A DNA stretch of 24,245 bases. Origin: UBA6912 sp041611095. GTDB lineage: Bacteria > Actinomycetota > Acidimicrobiia > Spongiisociales > UBA5794. The notes beneath the pieces are model-generated. The model was not told the origin of the DNA. It did not search any database and was given only the letters and a program-made list of their open reading frames with translations. Shown piece by piece: positions 14,517 to 23,322 of this stretch (position 1 is the stretch's first letter; every line of letters begins with the position of its first letter). The DNA is taken from NCBI GenBank assembly GCA_041611095.1, contig JBFINP010000045.1, positions 1-24,245 of the forward strand, read 5' to 3'. Made by a program: the position numbers and the translations under genes.

Positions 14517-15610
14517 GCTTCGTGGTCCCCGCATTCGTCGTGCTGTACGTCGTCGCGAGCGTCGTGCTGGCTCTCGTGATGTTCGTTGCTGTTGCCCGGT
14601 GGGTCCGCTTGGCGCGGCGTCGTCGTACGGAGCGCGTCGTTGCACCACTGCGCCCCCTTCTGATCCGGCTTGCCGCCGCCGACGAGGTGGACCAGGAGGC
14701 GTTCGGCGCGCTGGCGAGTCTGCCGGAGAAGCAGTGGCGGGTCATCGAGCCGCGCGTGTTTCGGCTTCTCGACAAGGTGCGGGGTCTCGCCGCCACGGCG
14801 ATCGAGGGGCTTCTCGTGTCGAGGGGAGCGGTGACGACTTCGGTCATCGGTGCGCGAAGCCCAAGCCCGGTGAAGCGGGCAAATGCGATCGTCCGCCTCG
14901 CCGCCCTCCGGCAGCGAGAACAGGCCGGGCTCATCGAGCAGATGCTGCGCGACGCGGACGAAGACGTGAGGCGTGCCGCTGCGATCGCGCTCGGAAAGAT
15001 CGGTCGCGCCGAGTCGGTGCGCCCCCTCCTGGAATCCGTGCCGGCGCGGCGATCGGTGTCGCCGCTCGTCGTCGGAGATGCCCTCGTCCGAATCGGTCAT
15101 CCGGCAGTCGCGGACTTGATTGCTGCGTTGTCGTGGGGGTGCCCTTGGCAGCGGCAGCTCGCCGCCGAGGCGTTGGGTCGCATCGGTACGACCGTCGCAG
15201 AAGAAGCCTTGGCCGCAGCCGCCGCCGGTGACGAGTCGGAGAACGTTCGCGCCGCAGCCGCGCGTGCCCTGCGCAAGGCCGGTACCTGGTACGCAGCCGG
15301 ACCGCTGCTGGACATCGCCAAGTCGGATCCGTGTATCCGCGTTCGGTGCGAGGCGATCCTCGCTCTCTCTGAGCACTCCGGGGCGCCGGTGGTCGAGCCG
15401 CTCGAGATCATGCTCGGCGACTTGGAGTACGACATAGCCTCGGTGGCCGCTCTTGCGCTCACGCGTATGGGCTTGCCCGGCCGGGAGGTCTTGGAGCGGG
15501 CCGCGGCAGGGAATGATCACTGGGCGGCGAGCCACGCGATGGAGGCACTCATGGCGGCCGATCTCGACGAGCAGCTCGGGCGGCGAGCGCTACGGAGGGC
15601 CCCGGCATGA
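14513..15610 (+). CDS. Membrane-anchored HEAT-repeat protein
   Basis: This 365-aa protein begins with one hydrophobic helix (about residues 3-27), followed by a basic stretch RWVRLARRRR that points to a cytoplasmic remainder. The rest is a run of alpha-helical HEAT / PBS-lyase-like repeats. Clear units include ADEDVRRAAAIALGKIGRAE, QRQLAAEALGRIG, SENVRAAAARALRKAGTW and IRVRCEAILALSEHSG. Such repeats form a curved protein-binding scaffold and have no catalytic function of their own. It overlaps its neighbours by ATGA at both ends, so its product is probably made in step with the receiver and the glycosyltransferase. A role as an adaptor between them at the membrane is plausible but not shown by sequence. 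Confidence 0.85.
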   Translation: MSFVVPAFVVLYVVASVVLALVMFVAVARWVRLARRRRTERVVAPLRPLLIRLAAADEVDQEAFGALASLPEKQWRVIEPRVFRLLDKVRGLAATAIEGLLVSRGAVTTSVIGARSPSPVKRANAIVRLAALRQREQAGLIEQMLRDADEDVRRAAAIALGKIGRAESVRPLLESVPARRSVSPLVVGDALVRIGHPAVADLIAALSWGCPWQRQLAAEALGRIGTTVAEEALAAAAAGDESENVRAAAARALRKAGTWYAAGPLLDIAKSDPCIRVRCEAILALSEHSGAPVVEPLEIMLGDLEYDIASVAALALTRMGLPGREVLERAAAGNDHWAASHAMEALMAADLDEQLGRRALRRAPA

Positions 15611-17046
15611 TCCGCGACGCCGTGCTGTGGCTCCTCGTGACCTTCGACTGGTTCGTGCTCGCCTACTTCCTGGCGATCAACACCAGTTACCTCGTGTTGA
15701 TCGGTCTTGCGATCGTGTCGTTCCGGCATCACATGCGACGTGCTCCCAGCGCAAGCCTCGAGGACACCTACGCAAACCCGCTGGCCCCGTCGGTCGCCAT
15801 CCTCATGGCGGCGTACAACGAGGAGGCGGGAATCGTCGAAGCGGTTCGGGCGATGCTCGCCATTCGCTACCCGGCGGTCGAGGTCGTCGTCATCGACGAC
15901 GGCTCGACAGACGGGACGCTGGCCAAGCTGGAAGACGTGTTCGACCTCGTCGCCGTTGCACGAGTGCTGCCGGGGCGTATCCCCTCCAAAGGTCGTGTAG
16001 AGCAGGTATTCGAGTCTCGTGTCGCGGAGGGGCTCGTGGTCGTTCGTAAGGAGAACGGGGGACGCGCCGATGCCCTCAATGTCGGCGTCGACATCGCACG
16101 GTCCAGTCTCATCTGCATGGTCGATGCGGACTCGATCCTCGATCCCGATGCGTTGCTCCACGTCGTGCAGCCATTCTTGGACGACCCCGAGAAGGTGGTG
16201 GCCTCCGGTGGTGTCGTCCGCGTCGTCAACGACAAGACGGTTCGAGGGGGGCGCGTCGTCGACATTCACATGCCCTACACGTGGCTACCGCGTATCCAGG
16301 TCGTCGAGTATCTGCGTTCGTTCCTCCTGGGTCGAACGGGGTGGTCTCGCGTCGGCGCCCTGATGATCGTCTCGGGTGCGTTCGGTCTCTTCCGGCGCGA
16401 TCTGCTCGTCGAGTTCGGTGGCCTCGATGTCGACACGATCGGCGAGGACGCCGAGTTGGTGATGCGCATCCACCACGAGCTGCGAAAGCAGAGGCGGCCC
16501 TACCGGATCGTGTTCGTGTCCGAACCGGTTTCATGGACGGAAGTGCCCGACACGACGACCGTGCTGGCCCGGCAGCGCCGGCGCTGGTCTCGGGGCCTCG
16601 CCGAGGTGCTTTGGAAGCACCGGGCCATGATGCTCAATCCTCGTTACGGACGCGTGGGCTTGATCGGGATGCCGTACTACCTCGTCTTCGAGCTCCTTGC
16701 CCCGTTGCTCGAGGTGTTCGGTGCCTTGGCGGTCGCGCTCGGACTGTGGTTCGGCGTCGTCAACGTGGAGTTCGCCCTGCTGTTTGCCATGGCGGCGATC
16801 GGCTATGCCGTGATCGTGTCGGTGACTGCGCTCGCCGTAGAAGAGATCTCCTTCCACCGGTACGAGAATTGGGCCGACCTCCGGGTCGCCGTCGCCGCGG
16901 CCTTCTTCGAGAACATCGGTTACCGACAGTTGACGGCGATCTGGCGGCTGCAGGGTCTCTGGGCCGCCGTTCGCGGTGCAACCCCCGAGTGGGGCGTGAT
17001 GACCCGCAGCGGATTCAACGTAGTGAGCGCGGAGGTGCGTAGATGA
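15607..17046 (+). CDS. Processive family-2 glycosyltransferase (PgaC/NodC/hyaluronan-synthase-like)
   Basis: This 479-aa membrane enzyme starts with an N-terminal hydrophobic hairpin (about residues 5-35). The catalytic domain has VAILMAAYNEEAG from about 64, VVVIDDGSTDGT from about 94, the DxD site D173-A-D175 in MVDADS, G279-E280-D281 as catalytic-base region, and Q323-R-R-R-W327, the QxxRW motif of processive synthases. Several C-terminal helices (about 350-440) would form the export channel. Members use a UDP-sugar to build beta-linked polysaccharide such as poly-GlcNAc, chitin oligomers or hyaluronan; the sugar cannot be read here. No deacetylase or outer export gene is nearby. It overlaps both neighbours by ATGA. 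Confidence 0.9.
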   Translation: MIRDAVLWLLVTFDWFVLAYFLAINTSYLVLIGLAIVSFRHHMRRAPSASLEDTYANPLAPSVAILMAAYNEEAGIVEAVRAMLAIRYPAVEVVVIDDGSTDGTLAKLEDVFDLVAVARVLPGRIPSKGRVEQVFESRVAEGLVVVRKENGGRADALNVGVDIARSSLICMVDADSILDPDALLHVVQPFLDDPEKVVASGGVVRVVNDKTVRGGRVVDIHMPYTWLPRIQVVEYLRSFLLGRTGWSRVGALMIVSGAFGLFRRDLLVEFGGLDVDTIGEDAELVMRIHHELRKQRRPYRIVFVSEPVSWTEVPDTTTVLARQRRRWSRGLAEVLWKHRAMMLNPRYGRVGLIGMPYYLVFELLAPLLEVFGALAVALGLWFGVVNVEFALLFAMAAIGYAVIVSVTALAVEEISFHRYENWADLRVAVAAAFFENIGYRQLTAIWRLQGLWAAVRGATPEWGVMTRSGFNVVSAEVRR

Positions 17047-19979
17047 CAACGGCAATCCATGAGCGCTCAACTGAGTCGAGCGTCGCATTCGTCGCCAGGA
17101 AGGTCGGCATCGGTGCGATCTTCGTCGGCATCGTCATCGGCATGGCGTGGTGGTTCGGCGTCGAGAACCTGACGCAAATCCGGCCCGGCCTGCCGACCGT
17201 GAAGACGACGACGGCGATCTGCCTGGTGCTCTTCGGTGCGGCCCTCTACACCTACGAGCCCTCGGGCCGGCGCCGGCTCGCCGCAGGCGTGCTGGGTGGG
17301 CTGGTTGCGGTGATCTGCATGGCGACTCTCACCCAGTCGATGATCGGCCGGTCGACGTGGATCGACCGTCTCCTGTCGCTCGGCGCCTCTCACGTGGATG
17401 CGGTCGAGGCGGCTCGTATGTCGGTCAGCACCGCGCTGGGCATGGGGGCACTCGGCGTGGCAATGGTTCTGCTCGTCATCGGGCGACGTGTCAGCAGCCA
17501 GACGACGGCGGGCGTCGCCATTGCCATCTCGGGCATCGCGCTGATCGGCTATCTGTACGATGCGACGTCACTGTATGCAGTCGGCGAGCTGTCGACGATG
17601 CCGTATGTGACCGCGATCGGTCTCCAGGTCCTCGGCCAGGGGATGCTGCTCCTCATTCCCGGCGGCGTGTCGGAGATGCTGCTGCGCGGCAGTGGCGGGG
17701 GATCGCTCTTGCTCCGCATCATGCTCCCGACGGTCGTGCTCGGCCTTCCGTTTGCCGGTCTCATCGCCTTCGCCGGGGTGACCTACGGCCTGTATTCGAT
17801 CCAGATCGCGTTCGCCATCCTCATCGTCGTTGCAGTCTTCGTGCTCACGGGGATCACGATCTGGGCGTCGCGCTCCCTCGACGAGGCCGACGAGGAGCTG
17901 CAGGGAACGCTCTCGGAGCTTCTCGACACCAACGCAACGCTCGAGAGCCGAGTCTCGGAACGTACCGAGCGCCTCGCCGCGCTGAACCGTGACCTCAAGG
18001 AGAGTGAGGGCCAGTATCGGTCGCTCGTCGAGACGTCACCGTTCGGAATCTTCCAGCTCGACGCCAAGGGTGTGGCGACGTTCGTCAACGGGCAGCTCGC
18101 CGCGATCCTCGGCATTCCGAAGTCCGATCTGTTGGGCCCTTGGGATCCCAAGACGGCGTTCCAGCAGAAGGTGGAGATGCCGCAGGGGTTGTCGCGGCTG
18201 CTCGCCGTGCAGGGCGGGCCGGAGATCCAGTGGAAGCGACCGGATGGTGAGACGCGACACCTCAGGGTGCGCATGCGCGACACCTGGAACCCCGATGGGC
18301 TCCCGGCGGGGAAGGTCGGAATGGTCTCCGACATCACCGACGAGGTCACCTCGCGGGCCGCCCTCACCCAGGCCCAGGAGCAGCTGCGGCTCTCCTTCGA
18401 GCACGCACCCATCGGGAAGGCGCTCGTTTCGTTCCCGGACATGCGGTTCATCCGGGTGAACGGTGCGCTCTGCTCGATCCTGGGTGCCGATCGCTCTTCG
18501 GACCTCGTCGATCGGGCCCTCGCAGAGTTCGTGTCCGACGCCGATACGGAGGACTGGCGCAACGCTGTCATCTCGGGCATCAACCAGTACGGATCGGTGA
18601 CGTGGGAGCAGGCGTTGCGGTGCAAGAAGGGCAGCAAGAAATGGGCGCTCCTGTATCTCTCCAAGGTCAACGATCCTTCGGGTGTTTCGGCTCAGGGCGT
18701 TCTCCAGATGGTTGATGCGACCGATGAGCGCATCCGAACCCGGGGTGCCGAGTTGCTCAACGACGTCCTCACGGAGGTCCACCTCGATCTCGATCTGGAT
18801 GGCATGCTGGATAGGGCCGTCTCGGCCGTCGCCAACGTGTTCCACGCATCGCGGGTTGGTATCCGGTTCCTTCGAGACGCCGGACCGCTCTCGGCGCAAT
18901 GGGCCGCCGAAGGGGTGCGCACTCTCGACGAGCGGGAGCTTCAGGGGGCCCTGGATCTCGCAGTTGCCGATGCCAGCGAGGGTGTCGCCAAGAGCTACGA
19001 CGACGTGTTCCAGAACCACAACATCCCATCCGCGCTTCGGGACGAGGCTCAGCGCCTGAGCATCAGGTCGGTTCTCACCATCCCCATCCGGCGCGGCAAC
19101 AATCTGCTCGCCGCATTGGTAGTGGCACACAGTCAGGCTCACGAATGGACCGGCCAGGAGATCGCACTCGCAGAGCGGATCGCCGAGAACGTCTCGACGG
19201 CGCTGTGGAACGCCGACCTCCTCGCCAAGGAGAAGAGTTTGGCGTCCAGCCTGCTCGAGCTCGACACCGCGAAGTCGGACTTCGTCTCGTCGGTGTCGCA
19301 CGAGCTGCGGACGCCGCTGACGAGCATCAACGGCTACCTCGAGCTGATCGCAGACGAGGACTTCGGAGCGCTCAACGACCGCCAGCGCAAGATGCTGGGT
19401 GTCGTCCAGCGCAACGGTGTCCGCCTTCTCGAACTCGTCGAGGACCTCCTGACCCTCGCCAAGATCGAGTCGGGCGAGCTCGCCTCCGAGATGGAGATCG
19501 TGGACGTGCCGCACCTGCTGCGCGAGGTCCTGGCCGTGACCGAGCCCGGCGTGACGGAGCGCTCCCTGCGGCTCGATGTGCGGGTGTCGGATTCGCTCCC
19601 CAGGCTGCGGGCGGACAAGAGCCAGCTCGAGCGGGTGTTCCTCAACCTGCTGTCGAACGCGGTCAAATTCACGCCGCCGGGAGGCTCGGTCACCGTGGCG
19701 GCCGAGGCGCACGGGAAGTGGGTCGACATCGCGATCACGGACACCGGCATTGGAATCCCGGCCGACGAGCAGAAGCAGCTCTTCACTCGGTTCTTCCGGG
19801 CGAGCTCGGCGCAGCATCGCGCCATCCAGGGAACGGGACTGGGGCTGGCGATCGTGAAGATGATCGTGGACAACCACAACGGTGAGATCATCGTCGAGTC
19901 CGAAGAGAATCGTGGCACGACGTTCCGGGTCCGCCTGCCTGCACTGCCGGCCCGGGTGCCACAGCCCGTCTCGGTCTAG
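17043..19979 (+). CDS. Multidomain sensor histidine kinase (membrane N-terminus, PAS-PAS-GAF-HisKA-HATPase)
   Basis: This 978-aa protein has about eight hydrophobic helices in residues 20-273, with no obvious large extracellular loop. A short coiled-coil segment follows (about 278-318, with ESRVSERTERLAALNRDL). PAS domains lie at about 320-440 (YRSLVETSPFGIFQLDAKG) and 444-570 (SFEHAPIGKALVSFPD). A GAF domain covers about 572-735. HisKA has the phospho-acceptor H753 in SHELRTPL. The HATPase domain has the N box FLNLLSNAVKFTPPGG, the G1 box DTGIGIP and the G2 box GTGLGLAIVK. There is no receiver at its end, so the lone receiver at 14139 is the natural phosphate acceptor. The ATG overlaps the glycosyltransferase stop. 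The stimulus is unknown; the membrane region is not a module I can name. Confidence 0.93.
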   Translation: MTTAIHERSTESSVAFVARKVGIGAIFVGIVIGMAWWFGVENLTQIRPGLPTVKTTTAICLVLFGAALYTYEPSGRRRLAAGVLGGLVAVICMATLTQSMIGRSTWIDRLLSLGASHVDAVEAARMSVSTALGMGALGVAMVLLVIGRRVSSQTTAGVAIAISGIALIGYLYDATSLYAVGELSTMPYVTAIGLQVLGQGMLLLIPGGVSEMLLRGSGGGSLLLRIMLPTVVLGLPFAGLIAFAGVTYGLYSIQIAFAILIVVAVFVLTGITIWASRSLDEADEELQGTLSELLDTNATLESRVSERTERLAALNRDLKESEGQYRSLVETSPFGIFQLDAKGVATFVNGQLAAILGIPKSDLLGPWDPKTAFQQKVEMPQGLSRLLAVQGGPEIQWKRPDGETRHLRVRMRDTWNPDGLPAGKVGMVSDITDEVTSRAALTQAQEQLRLSFEHAPIGKALVSFPDMRFIRVNGALCSILGADRSSDLVDRALAEFVSDADTEDWRNAVISGINQYGSVTWEQALRCKKGSKKWALLYLSKVNDPSGVSAQGVLQMVDATDERIRTRGAELLNDVLTEVHLDLDLDGMLDRAVSAVANVFHASRVGIRFLRDAGPLSAQWAAEGVRTLDERELQGALDLAVADASEGVAKSYDDVFQNHNIPSALRDEAQRLSIRSVLTIPIRRGNNLLAALVVAHSQAHEWTGQEIALAERIAENVSTALWNADLLAKEKSLASSLLELDTAKSDFVSSVSHELRTPLTSINGYLELIADEDFGALNDRQRKMLGVVQRNGVRLLELVEDLLTLAKIESGELASEMEIVDVPHLLREVLAVTEPGVTERSLRLDVRVSDSLPRLRADKSQLERVFLNLLSNAVKFTPPGGSVTVAAEAHGKWVDIAITDTGIGIPADEQKQLFTRFFRASSAQHRAIQGTGLGLAIVKMIVDNHNGEIIVESEENRGTTFRVRLPALPARVPQPVSV

Positions 19980-20020
19980 CCGTCGCCGCTTCCGGTGATT
20001 GCCCTGGTCGTGGGGCCTTC

Positions 20021-20032
20021 TCCCAATTGGGA
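20021..20032. promoter_or_regulatory. Perfect 12-bp palindrome, possible operator
   Basis: TCCCAATTGGGA sits 42 bases after the kinase stop and about 100 bases before the next start. It is an AT-centred perfect palindrome in GC-rich surroundings, with GGTCGACC, another palindrome, at 20037-20044. It could be a repressor site for the downstream gene; a 12-bp palindrome could also occur by chance. Confidence 0.3.
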
Positions 20033-20065
20033 ATAGGGTCGACCGACCTACGTCGAGGCCTTGTC

Positions 20066-20089
20066 GGAACTGTCAGTATCGCTACAGTC
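20066..20089 (+). promoter_or_regulatory. Possible ECF-type promoter of the secreted modular protein gene
   Basis: GGAAC (20066-20070) and GTC (20087-20089) are 16 bases apart, the classical layout of many ECF sigma promoters. The start would be near 20098, about 33 bases before ATG 20131. The motif differs from the GTGTAAG/GTCTCAT pair at 2073 and 2695, so a different sigma would be expected. It is short and could be fortuitous. Confidence 0.35.
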
Positions 20090-20130
20090 GGTTGCTGTTC
20101 CGCCTGGGAGCTCGAGGAGGGGGACGGGGG

Positions 20131-23100
20131 ATGAAGCCTTCGTTGGATCGCGTGCGCCGTGTTCAGATCGTCGCCGCCGTCGTGTTCGTTCTGGCCAGCG
20201 TCTTCGCTGCGGTTCCGGTCGCCGCTGTCCCCGGGGTCGCCCCGGACATCACAGCCATCGCCAGCGTGGACAAGGACATCGACCCTGGCGAACTGCGCGC
20301 GTACAACGTTGCCGTTACCGGATACGATGCCGGCGGCACGTGGACGTTCTCGGGTACCGGCCTCACGGTCACCGCGGTCCGGCTCAAGACGAACGGCGTG
20401 CGGCTCACGATCCAGGCATCGGAGACGGCCGAAGCCGGAGCACGGAGCCTCACGGTCGTCAACCCTGACGGGCTCTCGGACACGTTTGCGAATGCCATAA
20501 CGGTGACGGGCGCCAATCCGCCGCCGACGTCGGGGGATCTGACGGGCCACGTGTTCGACGACGCGGACGGCGATGGCGTGCTGGATGCCGGCGAGGTCGG
20601 TCTCTCCGGGGTCTCGGTATCTGTCACCGGCTCGGGTGGCAACGTCTTCTCTACGGCCACCGACGGCAACGGTGACTACACGGTCGTGGCGCTTCCCGTC
20701 GGTTCGGCGACAGCCGCGTACACAACGCCTGCGGGCCGCACGTTGACGACCGGAAACGCCAGCCAGACTCTGACCATCGTTGACGGGGCGACGACCGTGG
20801 CCGCACCGGTGGGGTACGTCGCCGCTCCCACCGGCTCGGTGACCGGTCACGTGTTCGAGGATGCCGACGGCGACGGCGTCAAGGGGGCCTCCGAGGTTGG
20901 CCTCGCCGGGGCAACCGTGACCATCGTCGACGCGGCAAGTGCCTCGTTCTCGGCCACGACCGATTCGGCGGGGAACTACACGGTGGCGAACCTGGCGGTG
21001 GGCACTGCCAACCTCACCTACACCGGGCCTTCGGGGTACACGCTGACCACCGGCAACTCAGCCCAGTCCGTGTCGGTCACGGACGGCGGTACGGCCACTG
21101 CGGTCGACGTCGGCTACGAGCCTCCGTCAGGTGTTGCTCCTGTTGTGCTGGGCCCCGCCGACGCCGATCAGGACATCGACCCCGGTGAGACCCGGACCTA
21201 CCGCCTCGATGTACTCAACTACGAGACCGGCGGCACGGTCACGTTCTCGGGCACCGGCGTCACGGGCATCGTGGCGTCGGTCAAGGGCGACCGGCTGCGG
21301 ATGTCGGTCACCGCGACGTCCACCGCCGAGGCGGGCTGGAGGTCGGTGACTGTCACAAACCCGGATGGCTTGTCGGGCACGTTCACCAACGGCATCCTCG
21401 TCAACGGGTCGACGCCTCCGCCGGTGACGGGAACGGTCACCGGCACCGTGTTCTCGGACACGGACGGCAATGGCGTCCAAGATACGGGAGAGCTCGGCTA
21501 CGTGGGCGTCACGGCGACCTTCGTCGATGCCACAGCGGCTACGTGGACTGCGACGACCGACGCCAATGGTGTCTATACGATGGCCGTAGGTGTGGGCGGT
21601 GGCACGCTCACCACCACGACGCCTTCGGGGGCGACGCTGACCACGGGCAACGACACGCAGTCGCTCACCGTGGCCGAGGGTGCGACGACGACCGCAGCTG
21701 CCGTCGGCTACCAGCCGGGGGATGGCGGCGGAGGTACCGAGCCCGGTCCGTGCCCGCACTGCTTCACCGACGTTGCGCCCGTCGTGGGGATCACGTACAC
21801 CCACGGCATCAACGAATGTGGAGCACCGATTGGCATCGGTGCGGCCTGGGCGGACGTCGACAACGACGGTGACCAGGACCTCTACACGACGGACCAGACC
21901 GGCCCGAACCGCATGTACCTGAACCAGGGAGACACCTCCGGTGACGGCGTGCCGGACTTCGTCGACGCCGCGGTCGCTCTCGGGCTCGATGCGGCTTCCT
22001 GGGACAGCTACGCGGCCGTTTTCGCCGACGTCGACAACGACGGCGACCAGGACCTGTACTTCTCGAGCGACGACGGCAACAAGCTGTATCGCAACGAGGT
22101 CGCCAACAACGGGGGCACCCTCGCCTTCACGAGCGTCTCGGCGACTTCGGGGCTCACCGACATGGGCAAAGTCGAGACGGCGACGTTCGGCGACATCGAC
22201 AACGACGGCGTCCTCGACCTCTACCTGGCCAAGCACATGTCATGCAACGGTGACAACATCGATCGGCTCTATCACGGCAACGGTGACGGTACGTTCAGCG
22301 ACTGGACGACGTGGCTGTGCGGCGGCGGTGCCGTGCCTTGCTCGACGGTCGATGGTCTCGGGTTCTCCGCCGGATTCGGCGACTTCGACAGAGACGGCGA
22401 CCAGGACATCTACCTCGTCAACGACAACATCAACCAGGCCAATCAACCGAACAAGATGATCCGCAACGACGGCTCCAATGGGAGTGGCGGATGGATCTTC
22501 ACGGAAGTGGGAGCTGCGACGGGCAGCAACCAATCTGTGAACGGCATGGGTCTCGGCATGGGCGACGTCAACAACGACGGCTGGATCGACCTGGCGTTTT
22601 CGGATGCGGCGCCGGGCCATCTGATCGTGAACGACGGCGACGGCACGTACACGGAGACGAGTGGCGCTGCAGGAGTCACTGCTGCGCTCGACGGACTCAT
22701 CAGCTGGGGCACCGGCTTCCTCGACTACGACAACAACGGGTGGCAGGACCTGTTCTTCTCGAACGGTGGTATCAGCACGACGGCGGCCATGAAGAACTCT
22801 CTGCTCAGCAGCAACGGGGACGGCACGTTCACCGACATCTCGGCGACGTCGGGCATGGATCATTCCGGGCGAGCGCGCGGTTTGGCGATGGCCGACTTCG
22901 ACAACGACGGCTGGGTCGACGTCTTCGTCACCAACTACGGCCAGGCGCCGATCCTCATGCACAACATCAGCGGCGATGTGGGCAACACGTTCAACCACTT
23001 GGTCGTCACGGTTGAAGGCACCACGTCCAACCGGGACGGTATCGGCACCGAGCTGCGTCTCACGACTGCGCAGGGCACGCAGCTCCAGCTGATCACGAGT

Positions 23101-23256
23101 GGGTCGAACCACGGAGGTGGCAGCCAGAAGGCAGCTTTCTTCGGGTTGAACAGCGCAACGAGCGGGACGCTCACGGTCACTTGGCCCAATGGTGTGGTGC
23201 AGAACCTGGGCACCGTCTCGGCCGGCACGCTGCATCTCGTCGAGCCGGCGAGCTGA
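20131..23256 (+). CDS. Secreted modular protein: IPT-like, SdrD-B-like, FG-GAP/VCBS and ASPIC/UnbV-like domains
   Basis: This 1041-aa protein has a signal peptide (basic RVRR, hydrophobic 11-28, likely cut after VAA at about residue 32). The mature part reads A-B-B-A-B. A is an IPT-like Ig domain (about 33-130 and 332-430, each with DIDPGE and NPDGLS). B is an SdrD-B-like domain (about 136-230, 237-330 and 436-529, each with DGDGV or DGNGV). After a Gly-rich linker and CPHC comes an FG-GAP/VCBS propeller (about 550-950) with calcium-loop motifs such as DVDNDGDQDLY. An ASPIC/UnbV-like C-terminus (about 951-1041) follows. There is no LPXTG or final membrane helix, so it is released or non-covalently bound. 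ATG 20131 follows a strong GAGGAGG. It resembles CRTAC1-type adhesion proteins; the ligand is unknown. Confidence 0.88.
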   Translation: MKPSLDRVRRVQIVAAVVFVLASVFAAVPVAAVPGVAPDITAIASVDKDIDPGELRAYNVAVTGYDAGGTWTFSGTGLTVTAVRLKTNGVRLTIQASETAEAGARSLTVVNPDGLSDTFANAITVTGANPPPTSGDLTGHVFDDADGDGVLDAGEVGLSGVSVSVTGSGGNVFSTATDGNGDYTVVALPVGSATAAYTTPAGRTLTTGNASQTLTIVDGATTVAAPVGYVAAPTGSVTGHVFEDADGDGVKGASEVGLAGATVTIVDAASASFSATTDSAGNYTVANLAVGTANLTYTGPSGYTLTTGNSAQSVSVTDGGTATAVDVGYEPPSGVAPVVLGPADADQDIDPGETRTYRLDVLNYETGGTVTFSGTGVTGIVASVKGDRLRMSVTATSTAEAGWRSVTVTNPDGLSGTFTNGILVNGSTPPPVTGTVTGTVFSDTDGNGVQDTGELGYVGVTATFVDATAATWTATTDANGVYTMAVGVGGGTLTTTTPSGATLTTGNDTQSLTVAEGATTTAAAVGYQPGDGGGGTEPGPCPHCFTDVAPVVGITYTHGINECGAPIGIGAAWADVDNDGDQDLYTTDQTGPNRMYLNQGDTSGDGVPDFVDAAVALGLDAASWDSYAAVFADVDNDGDQDLYFSSDDGNKLYRNEVANNGGTLAFTSVSATSGLTDMGKVETATFGDIDNDGVLDLYLAKHMSCNGDNIDRLYHGNGDGTFSDWTTWLCGGGAVPCSTVDGLGFSAGFGDFDRDGDQDIYLVNDNINQANQPNKMIRNDGSNGSGGWIFTEVGAATGSNQSVNGMGLGMGDVNNDGWIDLAFSDAAPGHLIVNDGDGTYTETSGAAGVTAALDGLISWGTGFLDYDNNGWQDLFFSNGGISTTAAMKNSLLSSNGDGTFTDISATSGMDHSGRARGLAMADFDNDGWVDVFVTNYGQAPILMHNISGDVGNTFNHLVVTVEGTTSNRDGIGTELRLTTAQGTQLQLITSGSNHGGGSQKAAFFGLNSATSGTLTVTWPNGVVQNLGTVSAGTLHLVEPAS
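20536..21717 (+). repeat. Intragenic repeated modules (three SdrD-B-like units, one IPT-like unit between)
   Basis: Three homologous segments of about 280-290 bases start near 20536, 20839 and 21436. Each encodes a GTVFxDxDGDGV-type opening, a TATDxxGxYTV strand and a TLTTGNxxQxLTV closing strand. An IPT-like unit at about 21124-21420 separates the second and third and repeats the one at about 20230-20515. Partial nucleotide identity suggests duplication within the gene. Confidence 0.75.
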
Positions 23257-23281
23257 GATCGAGCGGGCGGAGTCGACGGAC

Positions 23282-23309
23282 GGGGGGAGGCTGGAGACAG
23301 CCTCCCCCC
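23282..23309 (+). terminator. Terminator-like hairpin after the secreted protein gene
   Basis: GGGGGGAGGCT (23282-23292) and AGCCTCCCCCC (23299-23309) form a perfect 11-bp stem with a GGAGAC loop, 25 bases after the stop. The following TAGCCTTG is a poor U-tract, so termination may be incomplete. The -10 box of trmL starts at the very next base. Confidence 0.65.
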
Positions 23310-23315
23310 TAGCCT
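23310..23315 (+). promoter_or_regulatory. Possible -10 box of trmL, leaderless type
   Basis: TAGCCT fits TAnnnT and ends 8 bases before ATG 23323; no Shine-Dalgarno precedes the ATG. It directly abuts the terminator stem, so the -35 region lies inside the hairpin sequence. Confidence 0.35.
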
Positions 23316-23322
23316 TGCGCCG

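Noticed and set aside
18036..19877. A 613-codon open frame antisense to the histidine kinase
   Set aside because: It is a GC-rich codon shadow: composition is Arg/His/Leu/Asp-rich without domains, and the plus strand encodes a perfect kinase.
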